From assembly GCF_913774235.1 (NCBI RefSeq), contig NZ_CAJYDW010000018.1, positions 1 through 64,000 on the forward strand: 64,000 bases of DNA. Reading direction: 5' to 3'. The notes below the pieces were generated by a model. The model was not told the origin of the DNA, ran no database searches, and saw only the letters and a list, made by a program, of their open reading frames with translations. Both the position numbers and the translations under genes were made by a program. The stretch comes from an uncultured Pseudomonas sp. Its GTDB lineage: Bacteria > Pseudomonadota > Gammaproteobacteria > Pseudomonadales > Pseudomonadaceae. This document shows positions 43,655-50,963 of this stretch, piece by piece. Position 1 is the stretch's first letter, and each line of letters starts with the position of its first letter.

Positions 43655-44695
43655 ATGAAAAGACTGTTGCTCTCCGCAGTGGTGTCGGCTTGGCTCTGCT
43701 CCAGTGTCCAGGCCGCCGAGCTCACACCGCTGAAGTCCGATAGTGAGCCGGACCGGACCGATTGGTCCCAGCTCGATACCCGCTATGGGCCGCTGCCTAA
43801 GACCGAGAAGACGCTGAAGATCGGCGGGGTGTCCAAGACGCTGACCAACGAGTACTGGCGACTGCTTGGCCAGGGCTACAAGAACGCCGCCCAACAGTAC
43901 GGTGTCACCGTGGAATATCAGGCTGCCGCCAACGAAGACGACCAGCTCGGTCAGTTGTCGATTGCGGAAACCATGATCGCCCAGGGCTTCAATGGCCTGC
44001 TGGTATCGCCCCAGACCGATATCAACCTGGAGCCTGCGCTGCAGACCGCCACCAGCAAGCAGATACCGGTGGTCAACGTGAACGACGCGGTGATGCCCAA
44101 CGCGCCTCACTACGTGGGTAACGTCCAGAAGGACAACGGCGTACGGGTCGCCCGATGGTTCATCCAGAACCGGCCCCAGGGCGGCAAGCTGGCGGTGATC
44201 GAAGGCCAGCCCGGCGTCTATGCCGCAGGCCAGCGCACGCGCGGTTTCAAGGAAACCATGGCGACGCAGAGTGCCTTCACCATCGTCGCCAGCGTGCCGG
44301 CCAACTGGAGCCGGGAGCAGGCGTACAACGCCGCCTCCACGATTCTTCAGCAGCACCCCGATCTGGTCGGTTTCTACGCCAACAACGACACCATGGCCCT
44401 GGGCGTCGTCGAAGCGGTGCGGGCGCAGAACAAGACGGATCAGGTGGCCGTGTTCGGCACCGATGGCATCTCCGACGCCTATGCGTCCATCAAGCGTGGT
44501 GAGCTGACAGGCACGGTGGACAGCTTTCCCGTCCTCACCGGCGAGGTTGCCATGGACGTCATGCTGCGCTTGATCGAGGGCCAGAAGATCTCGCGGGTCG
44601 TCGCGACGCCCCAGGCCCTGATCACCAAGGAAAACGTCGAGGCGTTTTCGACCAAGGACAACGCAACGTTGCGTCAGCTGCTGACGGCACACTAG
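43655..44695 (+). CDS. Sugar ABC importer binding protein (RbsB-like)
   Basis: 346-residue periplasmic protein with a signal peptide (MKRLLLSAVVSAWLCSSVQA, cleavage before AEL). A segment of about 35 residues precedes the type I binding fold (KTLKIGGVSKTLTNEYWRLL). LVSPQTDINLEPALQTATSK, GFYANNDTMALGVVEAVR and VFGTDGISDAYASIKRGELT are typical of the ribose/galactose branch. It lies 62 bp after the isomerase gene. Confidence 0.92.
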   Translation: MKRLLLSAVVSAWLCSSVQAAELTPLKSDSEPDRTDWSQLDTRYGPLPKTEKTLKIGGVSKTLTNEYWRLLGQGYKNAAQQYGVTVEYQAAANEDDQLGQLSIAETMIAQGFNGLLVSPQTDINLEPALQTATSKQIPVVNVNDAVMPNAPHYVGNVQKDNGVRVARWFIQNRPQGGKLAVIEGQPGVYAAGQRTRGFKETMATQSAFTIVASVPANWSREQAYNAASTILQQHPDLVGFYANNDTMALGVVEAVRAQNKTDQVAVFGTDGISDAYASIKRGELTGTVDSFPVLTGEVAMDVMLRLIEGQKISRVVATPQALITKENVEAFSTKDNATLRQLLTAH

Positions 44696-44711
44696 CTCGG
44701 GCGGGGATGGC

Positions 44712-46211
44712 ATGGAACAGTATCGCTTGATGATGCGTGGCATCAGCAAAACCTACGGCGCGGCTGCCGCTTTACAGGACGTCGATTTTCTCGTGAAGCC
44801 GGGTGAGGTTCATGGCCTGATCGGCGAGAACGGCGCGGGAAAATCGACACTGCTCAACATCCTCTCTGGCGTTCGTGAAGCGGACGCCGGTGAAATCAGC
44901 GTCGACGGACAGCCGGTTCAGATGAAGGGGCCGCTCAGCGCCAGGCGGGCGGGGATCGCGATGATTCATCAGGAGCTGCAGCTGGTTCCTGAGCTTTCCG
45001 TCGCCCAGAACATGTTCCTCGGCCGTCCCTTGACCAAGGCGTGGGGGTGCTGGGTCGACAGGCAGGCGCAACTCACCAGGGCCCGGGCAATTCTCCAGCA
45101 GCTCGATCCAGGGATAGATCCCGACAGCGCCATCAAGAACCTCAAGGTGTCCCAGCAGCAGATCGTGGAGATCGCCCGGGCCCTGCTGGACGATGCCAGG
45201 ATCATCGCCATGGATGAACCTACCTCCAGTCTCACACCGCGGGAGTTCGAACGCTTGGCGGAGTTGATCGAGGCGTTGAAGGCGATGGGGGTGTCGCTCA
45301 TCTACGTGTCCCACAAGATGAACGAGATCTTCAAGGTCTGCGATCGGGCGACCATCATGCGCGATGGTCGCCAGGTCGGCGTCGTCGACATCCGCGACGA
45401 GACCGAGGAAAGCATCGTCGCCAAGATGGTGGGGCGTGAGCTGGAAAGGCTCGAACACAACAGCTACGTCACCGATCGGGAAAGGCTGCGGGTGAGCAAT
45501 GTCACCCGTGAGCGGGCCGTGTTGCCAGCCACGTTCAGCGTTCGCGCCGGTGAAGTGCTGGGTATCGCCGGCCTGGTTGGCGCCGGGCGGACCGAACTGC
45601 TCAAGCTCATCGCCGGGCTGGATAAGCGCAGCGGCGGGGAGGTCTGGGTGGATGGCCAGCCGGTGCGCAATCACGATGTCCGGGCTGCCATCCGGGCCGG
45701 CATCGGCCTGGTGCCCGAGGATCGCAAGAAGGAAGGCATCATCAGGGCGCGCGCCGTGAAGACCAACCTCGCACTGCCCTCCATGGCCCAGTTCACCTTC
45801 GGCGGGATCATCAAGCGACTGAAGCTCGACCGTGTCGCCCTCGAGGTCATGAGCGACCTGAAACTGCGGCCGCTGGACATCAACAAGACCATAGGCACGC
45901 TCAGCGGTGGCAACCAGCAGAAGGTGATCATCGGTCGCTGGGTGGCGGCGGATACCAAGGTGTTTCTCTTCGACGAGCCGACCCGCGGAATAGATATCGG
46001 CGCCAAGGCGGAAATTTACAACTTGATCGAGCGCCTGGCACAGGCGGGTAAAGCCATAGTGGTCGTTTCCTCGGAAATGACCGAGATCTTGCGGATAGCG
46101 GATCGCGTCCTGGTCATGCGAGAAGGCCGGATCACCAAAGAATTATCCGGTGATGCCATCACCGAAGAGAATATCGCGCGCTTCGCGATAAAGGATCTGG
46201 AAGCGGCCTGA
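44712..46211 (+). CDS. Sugar ABC importer ATPase, duplicated (RbsA/MglA-like)
   Basis: 499-residue double ATPase. The first half has Walker A GENGAGKST, a degenerate-looking signature LKVSQQQIVEIARA and Walker B IIAMDEPTSSLT. The second half has a degenerate nucleotide site (GLVGAGRTELLKLIAG), the signature LSGGNQQKVIIGRW and FLFDEPTRGIDIGAKAEIYN. This asymmetric arrangement is normal for RbsA-type proteins. It follows the binding protein by 16 bp. Confidence 0.94.
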   Translation: MEQYRLMMRGISKTYGAAAALQDVDFLVKPGEVHGLIGENGAGKSTLLNILSGVREADAGEISVDGQPVQMKGPLSARRAGIAMIHQELQLVPELSVAQNMFLGRPLTKAWGCWVDRQAQLTRARAILQQLDPGIDPDSAIKNLKVSQQQIVEIARALLDDARIIAMDEPTSSLTPREFERLAELIEALKAMGVSLIYVSHKMNEIFKVCDRATIMRDGRQVGVVDIRDETEESIVAKMVGRELERLEHNSYVTDRERLRVSNVTRERAVLPATFSVRAGEVLGIAGLVGAGRTELLKLIAGLDKRSGGEVWVDGQPVRNHDVRAAIRAGIGLVPEDRKKEGIIRARAVKTNLALPSMAQFTFGGIIKRLKLDRVALEVMSDLKLRPLDINKTIGTLSGGNQQKVIIGRWVAADTKVFLFDEPTRGIDIGAKAEIYNLIERLAQAGKAIVVVSSEMTEILRIADRVLVMREGRITKELSGDAITEENIARFAIKDLEAA

Positions 46212-46246
46212 CGCTGCCTCCTTTATTCATCTAAAAGGCAAATAAC

Positions 46247-47218
46247 ATGATGACGCACTCGGAATCCCTGCAAGCGGGTCGCCCTGCCGCACGCCTGAAA
46301 TTCAACTTGCGTGACGCCGGAACGCTGATCGGTTTGTTGATCATCGTGGTAACCTTTTCATTACTTTCGCCGGTCTTTTTCACGCTGCCTAATGTATTGA
46401 ACATCCTGCAGCAGTCGTCGATCAGCGCGCTGATCGCCCTGGGCATGACCCTGGTGATCATCTCCGGCGGGATCGATCTTTCCGTCGGTCCCACCGCCGC
46501 CCTTGCGGCCGTCCTGGGTGCGACGCTGATGGTGGCCGGCGTTCCCGTCCCCCTGGCGATCCTGGCGACACTCGCCGTCGGCGTCACGAGCGGCGTCTTC
46601 AGCGGAACGCTGATCGCCTACGCGGGATTGCAGCCCTTCATCGTCACCCTGGGCGGGCTCTCGTTGTTTCGGGCCATCGCCCTTATCTATACCGGCGGCA
46701 ATCCGGTATTCGGCATCCCGATGGAGTTTCGCAGTCTCGTCAACGGTAGCCTGCTGGGTATTCCAGTACCCATCCTGGTGGTCGCGGTCATCGCCCTGGT
46801 GCTGTGGACGGTGCTGAACAAGACCCCGTTGGGCGAGTACATCCTGGCCATCGGCGGCAACGAAGAGGCCGCCCGGGTGGCAGGTGTGCCAGTGAAAAGG
46901 ACCAAGGTCGTCGTCTACGTGATTTCGGGCACCCTGGCCGCGCTGGCGTCCTTGATCCTGATCGGTCGTCTCGGCGCCGCGGAGCCCACCATCGGCAACC
47001 TCTGGGAGCTCGATGCCATCGCAGCGGCCGCCATCGGCGGTGCTTCCCTGATGGGAGGCAAGGGCAGCATCTTCGGCACCCTGGTCGGGGTGGTCATCCT
47101 CGGTGCCCTGCGCAATGGCCTCACGCTTCTCAATATCCAGGCCTTTTATCAGTTGCTCGCCATAGGCCTTATTATTATCTTGGCGATGTTGATAGATCGG
47201 GCCACTCGAGGCAAGTAA
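46247..47218 (+). CDS. Sugar ABC importer permease (RbsC-like)
   Basis: 323-residue membrane protein of the carbohydrate-uptake 2 class. It has many hydrophobic segments, ALGMTLVIISGGIDLSVGPT near the first third, and NEEAARVAGVPVKRTKVVVY, the conserved cytoplasmic coupling segment. It would dimerise to form the channel. Its TAA overlaps the next gene's ATG by one base (TAATG). Confidence 0.94.
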   Translation: MMTHSESLQAGRPAARLKFNLRDAGTLIGLLIIVVTFSLLSPVFFTLPNVLNILQQSSISALIALGMTLVIISGGIDLSVGPTAALAAVLGATLMVAGVPVPLAILATLAVGVTSGVFSGTLIAYAGLQPFIVTLGGLSLFRAIALIYTGGNPVFGIPMEFRSLVNGSLLGIPVPILVVAVIALVLWTVLNKTPLGEYILAIGGNEEAARVAGVPVKRTKVVVYVISGTLAALASLILIGRLGAAEPTIGNLWELDAIAAAAIGGASLMGGKGSIFGTLVGVVILGALRNGLTLLNIQAFYQLLAIGLIIILAMLIDRATRGK

Positions 47219-48075
47219 TGAAGCAGGATCCACGAGCCATCGGCGCTCAAATTCGTATGCGTCTGCCGCAATTGACGCCGTTGGAGCGACGTGTCGTTGA
47301 AGCCTTTATCGCCCGTTCCGATATCAGCGAACAAACTTCGCTGAAGGAAATCGCCCAGGAAAACGGCGTCTCCGAAGCCATGATTGTCAAGATCACCAAG
47401 AAACTTGGCTTCACGGGTTTCCGGGATTTCAGAAGTAGTTTGATCTACTACAACGCTTCCGAAGTGGCCGGGCTACATGCGGAAATAGAGCCCGGCGACT
47501 CGTCGGAACAATTGCTGGCCAAGGTGTTTAGGACGTCCATTCAAGCCATCGAAGAAACGATGTCCATTCTGGATATAGCGGAATTCAATCGGGCCGCGGA
47601 TATCATCTTCAAGGCGCGGCATATCGATCTCTATGCAGTGGGTGGCTCCGCAGCGGTCGCCCGGGATCTGTCGCACAAGATGCTCAAGATTGGAATCAAG
47701 TCCACCGCGTACGATGATGCGCACATCATGCTCATGTCGGCCGCCGTGTTAGCCGATGATGATGTGGTCATTGCCATCAGTCATTCCGGGGCTACCCGGG
47801 CGGTCAAAGATCCGGTGGTGCTCGCGGCCCGTAACGGCGCTCGGGTAATCGCCATTACCAACTATGCCGAATCACCCATCGCGCGCCACGCGCACGTGGT
47901 GCTCAACTCAACGTCCCAGGGATCGCACCTGCTCGGCGAAAACGCTGCCTCGCGAATCGCCCAGCTGAATATTCTCGACGCCCTGTTCGTCGCTATCGCG
48001 AAGAAGGATTTGCAGCGGGCGGAAAAGAATCTGATGAAAACCCAGCGTGCGGTCCAGGACCTGCGGGAACTCTAA
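47218..48075 (+). CDS. RpiR-family transcriptional regulator
   Basis: 285-residue regulator. The N-terminal RpiR helix-turn-helix is ERRVVEAFIARSDISEQTSL and KEIAQENGVSEAMIVKITKK. The C-terminal SIS sugar-phosphate-binding domain runs from about residue 125 (IDLYAVGGSAAVARDLSHKM, VVIAISHSGATRAVKDPVVL, RVIAITNYAESPIARHAH). I use the ATG at 47218 within TAATG; the open frame upstream lies inside the permease gene. It probably senses the phosphorylated sugar made by the downstream kinase and acts on the dyad at 42555. Confidence 0.92.
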   Translation: MKQDPRAIGAQIRMRLPQLTPLERRVVEAFIARSDISEQTSLKEIAQENGVSEAMIVKITKKLGFTGFRDFRSSLIYYNASEVAGLHAEIEPGDSSEQLLAKVFRTSIQAIEETMSILDIAEFNRAADIIFKARHIDLYAVGGSAAVARDLSHKMLKIGIKSTAYDDAHIMLMSAAVLADDDVVIAISHSGATRAVKDPVVLAARNGARVIAITNYAESPIARHAHVVLNSTSQGSHLLGENAASRIAQLNILDALFVAIAKKDLQRAEKNLMKTQRAVQDLREL

Positions 48076-48077
48076 AG

Positions 48078-48935
48078 ATGAAGAACATTCTGGTTACCGG
48101 CAGTCTGCACTACGACATCATGCTGGACGCTGACCATCGTCCGCGCAAGGGCGAGACGGTCATGGGTACAGCCTGCGATTATAAGTTTGGTGGGAAGGGC
48201 GGCAACCAGGCGGTAGCAGCCGCGCAGGCCGGCGCCAGGGTGAGGTTCATCGGTGCCGTGGGAGACGACGAACAAGGCCGCTTCCTGCTCGGGCATCTCG
48301 TCGCGGCAGGTGTCGATGCGTCCGGTGTCCAGGTGGTGGCGGGCAGTCCCTCGGGAATGAGCGTGGCGATCACCGACGCCGAAGGCGACTACGGGGCGGT
48401 GGTGGTCTCCAATGCCAATCTCCACATAGCTGCAGCGGCGTGCCACTCACCGGGCTTCTGGGATGATGTGGCGATGCTGGTGCTGCAGAACGAAGTGGCC
48501 CCCGGGCTCAACCTGGAGATCGCCCGTGCGGCCCGCGCCCAGCAGGTGCCGGTATGCCTCAATGCCGCGCCAGCGCGGGTCCTCCAGCCCGAACTGGCAG
48601 CCTGCATCGACGTTCTGGTGGTCAATGCCGTGGAAGCGCGCGACATGAGCGGTCTTCCAGTGGAGGATCTGGTTGGCGCCCGGGTGGCGGCAGAGGCGCT
48701 ATCCGCGAGCTTCGCCAGGGTGGTGGTGACCGCTGGCGAGCATGGTGTGGCTTTCAGTGAAAAGGGGCAAAGCGGCGTGTTGCCCGCGATAGAAGTCGAG
48801 TTGGTCAGCACCCATGGCGCCGGGGATTGTTTCGTCGGCGTGCTGAGCCGGGCGCTGGCTGAAGGCGAGCCGCTGTTGGAAGCCGTGGCGATTGCCAATC
48901 AGGCCGCGGCGGAACACGTATCGCGCGTTGCGTGA
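48078..48935 (+). CDS. Ribokinase-like (PfkB) sugar kinase
   Basis: 285-residue PfkB-fold kinase. It begins NILVTGSLHYDIMLDADHRP, has the N-terminal glycine signature KFGGKGGNQAVAAAQAGARV, and ends with the anion-hole/catalytic motif STHGAGDCFVGVLSRALAEG containing the base Asp. It lies 2 bp after the RpiR gene and is the last gene of the operon. The fold matches ribokinase, but the operon's isomerase suggests a ketose or rare pentose/hexose as substrate. Confidence 0.92.
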   Translation: MKNILVTGSLHYDIMLDADHRPRKGETVMGTACDYKFGGKGGNQAVAAAQAGARVRFIGAVGDDEQGRFLLGHLVAAGVDASGVQVVAGSPSGMSVAITDAEGDYGAVVVSNANLHIAAAACHSPGFWDDVAMLVLQNEVAPGLNLEIARAARAQQVPVCLNAAPARVLQPELAACIDVLVVNAVEARDMSGLPVEDLVGARVAAEALSASFARVVVTAGEHGVAFSEKGQSGVLPAIEVELVSTHGAGDCFVGVLSRALAEGEPLLEAVAIANQAAAEHVSRVA

Positions 48936-48961
48936 ACTTTTCATCCGGCCTCCGGTTCGTT

Positions 48962-48997
48962 CGCGTCGCTGAGCGCGCACCCGCTATCAGCGACGCG
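48962..48997 (+). terminator. Hairpin after the kinase gene
   Basis: CGCGTCGCTGA (48962-48972) and TCAGCGACGCG (48987-48997) form an 11-bp stem with a 14-nt loop, 26 bp past the kinase stop. A short CCTTT follows. The rest of the 320-bp gap to mvaT (48998-49255) shows no gene and is probably the mvaT promoter and leader. Confidence 0.5.
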
Positions 48998-49255
48998 CCT
49001 TTCAAGCGGACTTCCTCTCCGCGCTCTTAAGCTCGACCTGTCGTCGAAGAGCGCTCCGTGCCTTGATCCCATACAACTTCGACGCGCTATTAAGAGGACT
49101 TCGGAGCAGGTCGGTTGGATAAGGCTCCTATGAATTCGCGGGATAGTTATATCTGCCTCTGGCGTCGCCTTGCGCGATGCTCTATTGTCTGCGCCAACTT
49201 TCACGGGATGTCGTAGTCTCAGCTACCGTACATTCCACTTCCATCAGGAGCGCCC

Positions 49256-49630
49256 ATGTCCCGCCTCGCCGAATTCCGTGCTGCCGAAGAACAGCTGCGT
49301 GCCCAGTTGCAGTTGCTCGAAGATCTCAAGCAGGATTCTTCCCTGCAAAAAGAGATTGAATTCGAGAGCAAGCTGCAATCGCTGATGGATGAATACCAGA
49401 TGAATCTGGGCGATATCATCGGCATTCTGGACCCCAACGCTGCGCCCAAGCACAAGGCGCAGACGCCGCATCCGGAAAAGCCGGTCGGCAAGCGTCGTCC
49501 GCGCTCCGTCAAGCGTTATCAGCATCCCAAGACCGGTGAAGTCATCGAAACAAAGGGCGGCAACCACAAGTTGCTCAAGGCTTGGAAAGCCGAACACGGT
49601 GCCGATACCGTGGAAGGCTGGTTGCAGTAA
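49256..49630 (+). CDS. mvaT: MvaT/MvaU-family H-NS-like xenogeneic silencer
   Basis: 124-residue nucleoid protein. The N-terminal coiled-coil oligomerisation segment (SRLAEFRAAEEQLRAQLQLL, EIEFESKLQSLMDEYQM) is followed by a linker and a C-terminal DNA-binding domain with the AT-pincer region RRPRSVKRYQHPKTGEVIET and KGGNHK. Length and layout match Pseudomonas MvaT, which silences AT-rich foreign DNA. CAGGAG precedes the ATG. The gene stands alone; several Pseudomonas carry more than one paralogue, so the exact symbol is provisional. Confidence 0.93.
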   Translation: MSRLAEFRAAEEQLRAQLQLLEDLKQDSSLQKEIEFESKLQSLMDEYQMNLGDIIGILDPNAAPKHKAQTPHPEKPVGKRRPRSVKRYQHPKTGEVIETKGGNHKLLKAWKAEHGADTVEGWLQ

Positions 49631-49697
49631 GTTTAGGCGCTACGTGTTTCATCCGGGGCTGGGCGCAATGCCTGGCGCCGGACTGGAACCCTGATGT

Positions 49698-49842
49698 TAG
49701 GTCCTGTACGAAAAGTCGCCGAGCGAAGGTCAGGCGAGGCGAAAAAGGCTGAGGAAGCGGAGTTTACGAGCGGTAAATGAGCATTCCGAAGTCTTTTTCA
49801 ACGAAGCATCACCGAGCGCAGGCACTTTTCGTACAGGACCTA
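49698..49842. mobile_element. 145-bp MITE with 19-bp perfect terminal inverted repeats
   Basis: TAGGTCCTGTACGAAAAGT (49698-49716) and its exact reverse complement ACTTTTCGTACAGGACCTA (49824-49842) bound a non-coding 145-bp unit with no transposase frame. The ends look like insertion-sequence termini, so it is a non-autonomous element mobilised by a transposase elsewhere. It lies downstream of mvaT and the interior contains further partial symmetry (GCCGAGCGAAGG near one end, CACCGAGCGCAGG near the other). Confidence 0.8.
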
Positions 49843-50211
49843 GTGCATCTTGCCAAGAGATCCATCTCTCCGCCTTTTCCATTCGGCACCCGCCACTCGT
49901 TGTTCCGCTCCGCGCGCAAGATCAGGCACCGCCGTTCCAGGCGTGTGGCAATCGGTCAATGTTGCAGCCGCTGTTGTCCCGATTGTTACAAAGGGGCTTA
50001 ACGTACTGCTGCGCAGCCCTACTAGTTGCCTGCCTCGACAGTCCGTTCTGCACCCGTTGTCGACACTGAACAGGCGCCAATTGTGAGCCGCTGCGCAAAT
50101 AAAATTCAGGCCAGTTGGTCTGGCTCGCCCTTATTGCGCTCGAGCGAGTCTCTGTCGCTGAATGTCACCGCCGGACAACTTTTACGGGAAAGGGAGGCTT
50201 CAGCTGAGCGT
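49843..50211. other. Non-coding gap between the MITE and kdpE
   Basis: About 370 bp with no supported gene, RNA or operator. Base composition is lower in GC than the flanks in places, and no clear terminator for kdpE was found. Confidence 0.4.
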
Positions 50212-50934
50212 TCAGGCGTCGTTTCGCAGCCGATAACCCACGCCGGCTTCGGTGACGATGAAGCGGGGCGCGACGGGATCGTCGGCCAACTTCTGGCGAA
50301 GATGACCGATGACGATGCGCAGGTAATGGCTGTCCTGGGCATGGGTAGGGCCCCAGATGTCCACCAGCAACTGCCTTTGCGTCACCACCCGGCCCGGGTG
50401 TTGGGCGAGGACGGCCAGGACGGCGTACTCCTTGCGCGTCAGGGCGATCTCAGCGCCTGCCAGGCTGACCTTGCGATAGGCGAAGTCCACCCGCAGTTCG
50501 CCTACCTCCAATGCGGCCTCCTGCTGGGTGGTCGCGGCCGGCGCCTGTCGCAGCAGGGCGCGCGTACGGGCGAGGAATTCCTGGATGCCGAAGGGCTTGG
50601 TCACGTAGTCGTTGGCGCCGGCGTCCAGAGCGCGAACCTTCTCCTTTTCGTCCGCCCGTACCGACAGCACCAGCACGGGTACCGCCGACCATTCGCGCAG
50701 CTCGATCAGCACCTCCTGGCCGTCGCGGTCGGGCAGCCCCAGGTCGAGGATCACCAGGTCCGGCTGACCGAGCGCTGCCTGGGCCAGGCCGTCGGTGCCG
50801 GTTGCTGCCTCGCTCACCTGGTAGCCCTGGGCGGCGAGGCTGATGCGCAGGAATTTGCGGATCTGGGGTTCGTCGTCGATGACGAGGACATGGGCGGGCA
50901 TCTGCGAGGTTTCCACACGAGAGGACGTCATCAT
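50212..50934 (-). CDS. kdpE: KdpE response regulator
   Basis: 240-residue OmpR-type regulator. The receiver domain is VLVIDDEPQIRKFLRISLAA, with the phosphoacceptor Asp in VILDLGLPDRDG and the Lys in GANDYVTKPFG. The winged-helix domain includes LTRKEYAVLAVLAQHPGRVV and HYLRIVIGHLRQKL. Phosphorylated by KdpD, it activates the kdp operon under potassium limitation or salt stress. I keep the ATG at 50934; the ATG at 50901 (MPAHVLVIDDEPQ) gives the length more usual for KdpE and is a good alternative. Confidence 0.93.
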   Translation of the reverse strand: MMTSSRVETSQMPAHVLVIDDEPQIRKFLRISLAAQGYQVSEAATGTDGLAQAALGQPDLVILDLGLPDRDGQEVLIELREWSAVPVLVLSVRADEKEKVRALDAGANDYVTKPFGIQEFLARTRALLRQAPAATTQQEAALEVGELRVDFAYRKVSLAGAEIALTRKEYAVLAVLAQHPGRVVTQRQLLVDIWGPTHAQDSHYLRIVIGHLRQKLADDPVAPRFIVTEAGVGYRLRNDA

Positions 50935-50963
50935 AGCCGCTGCGACCAGCGGGTGATCCAGCC

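Noticed and set aside
41410-48935. Genomic island integrated at tRNA-Asp
   Set aside because: No integrase gene and no repeat of the tRNA 3' end were found between the tRNA and mvaT, so an integrative element cannot be supported.
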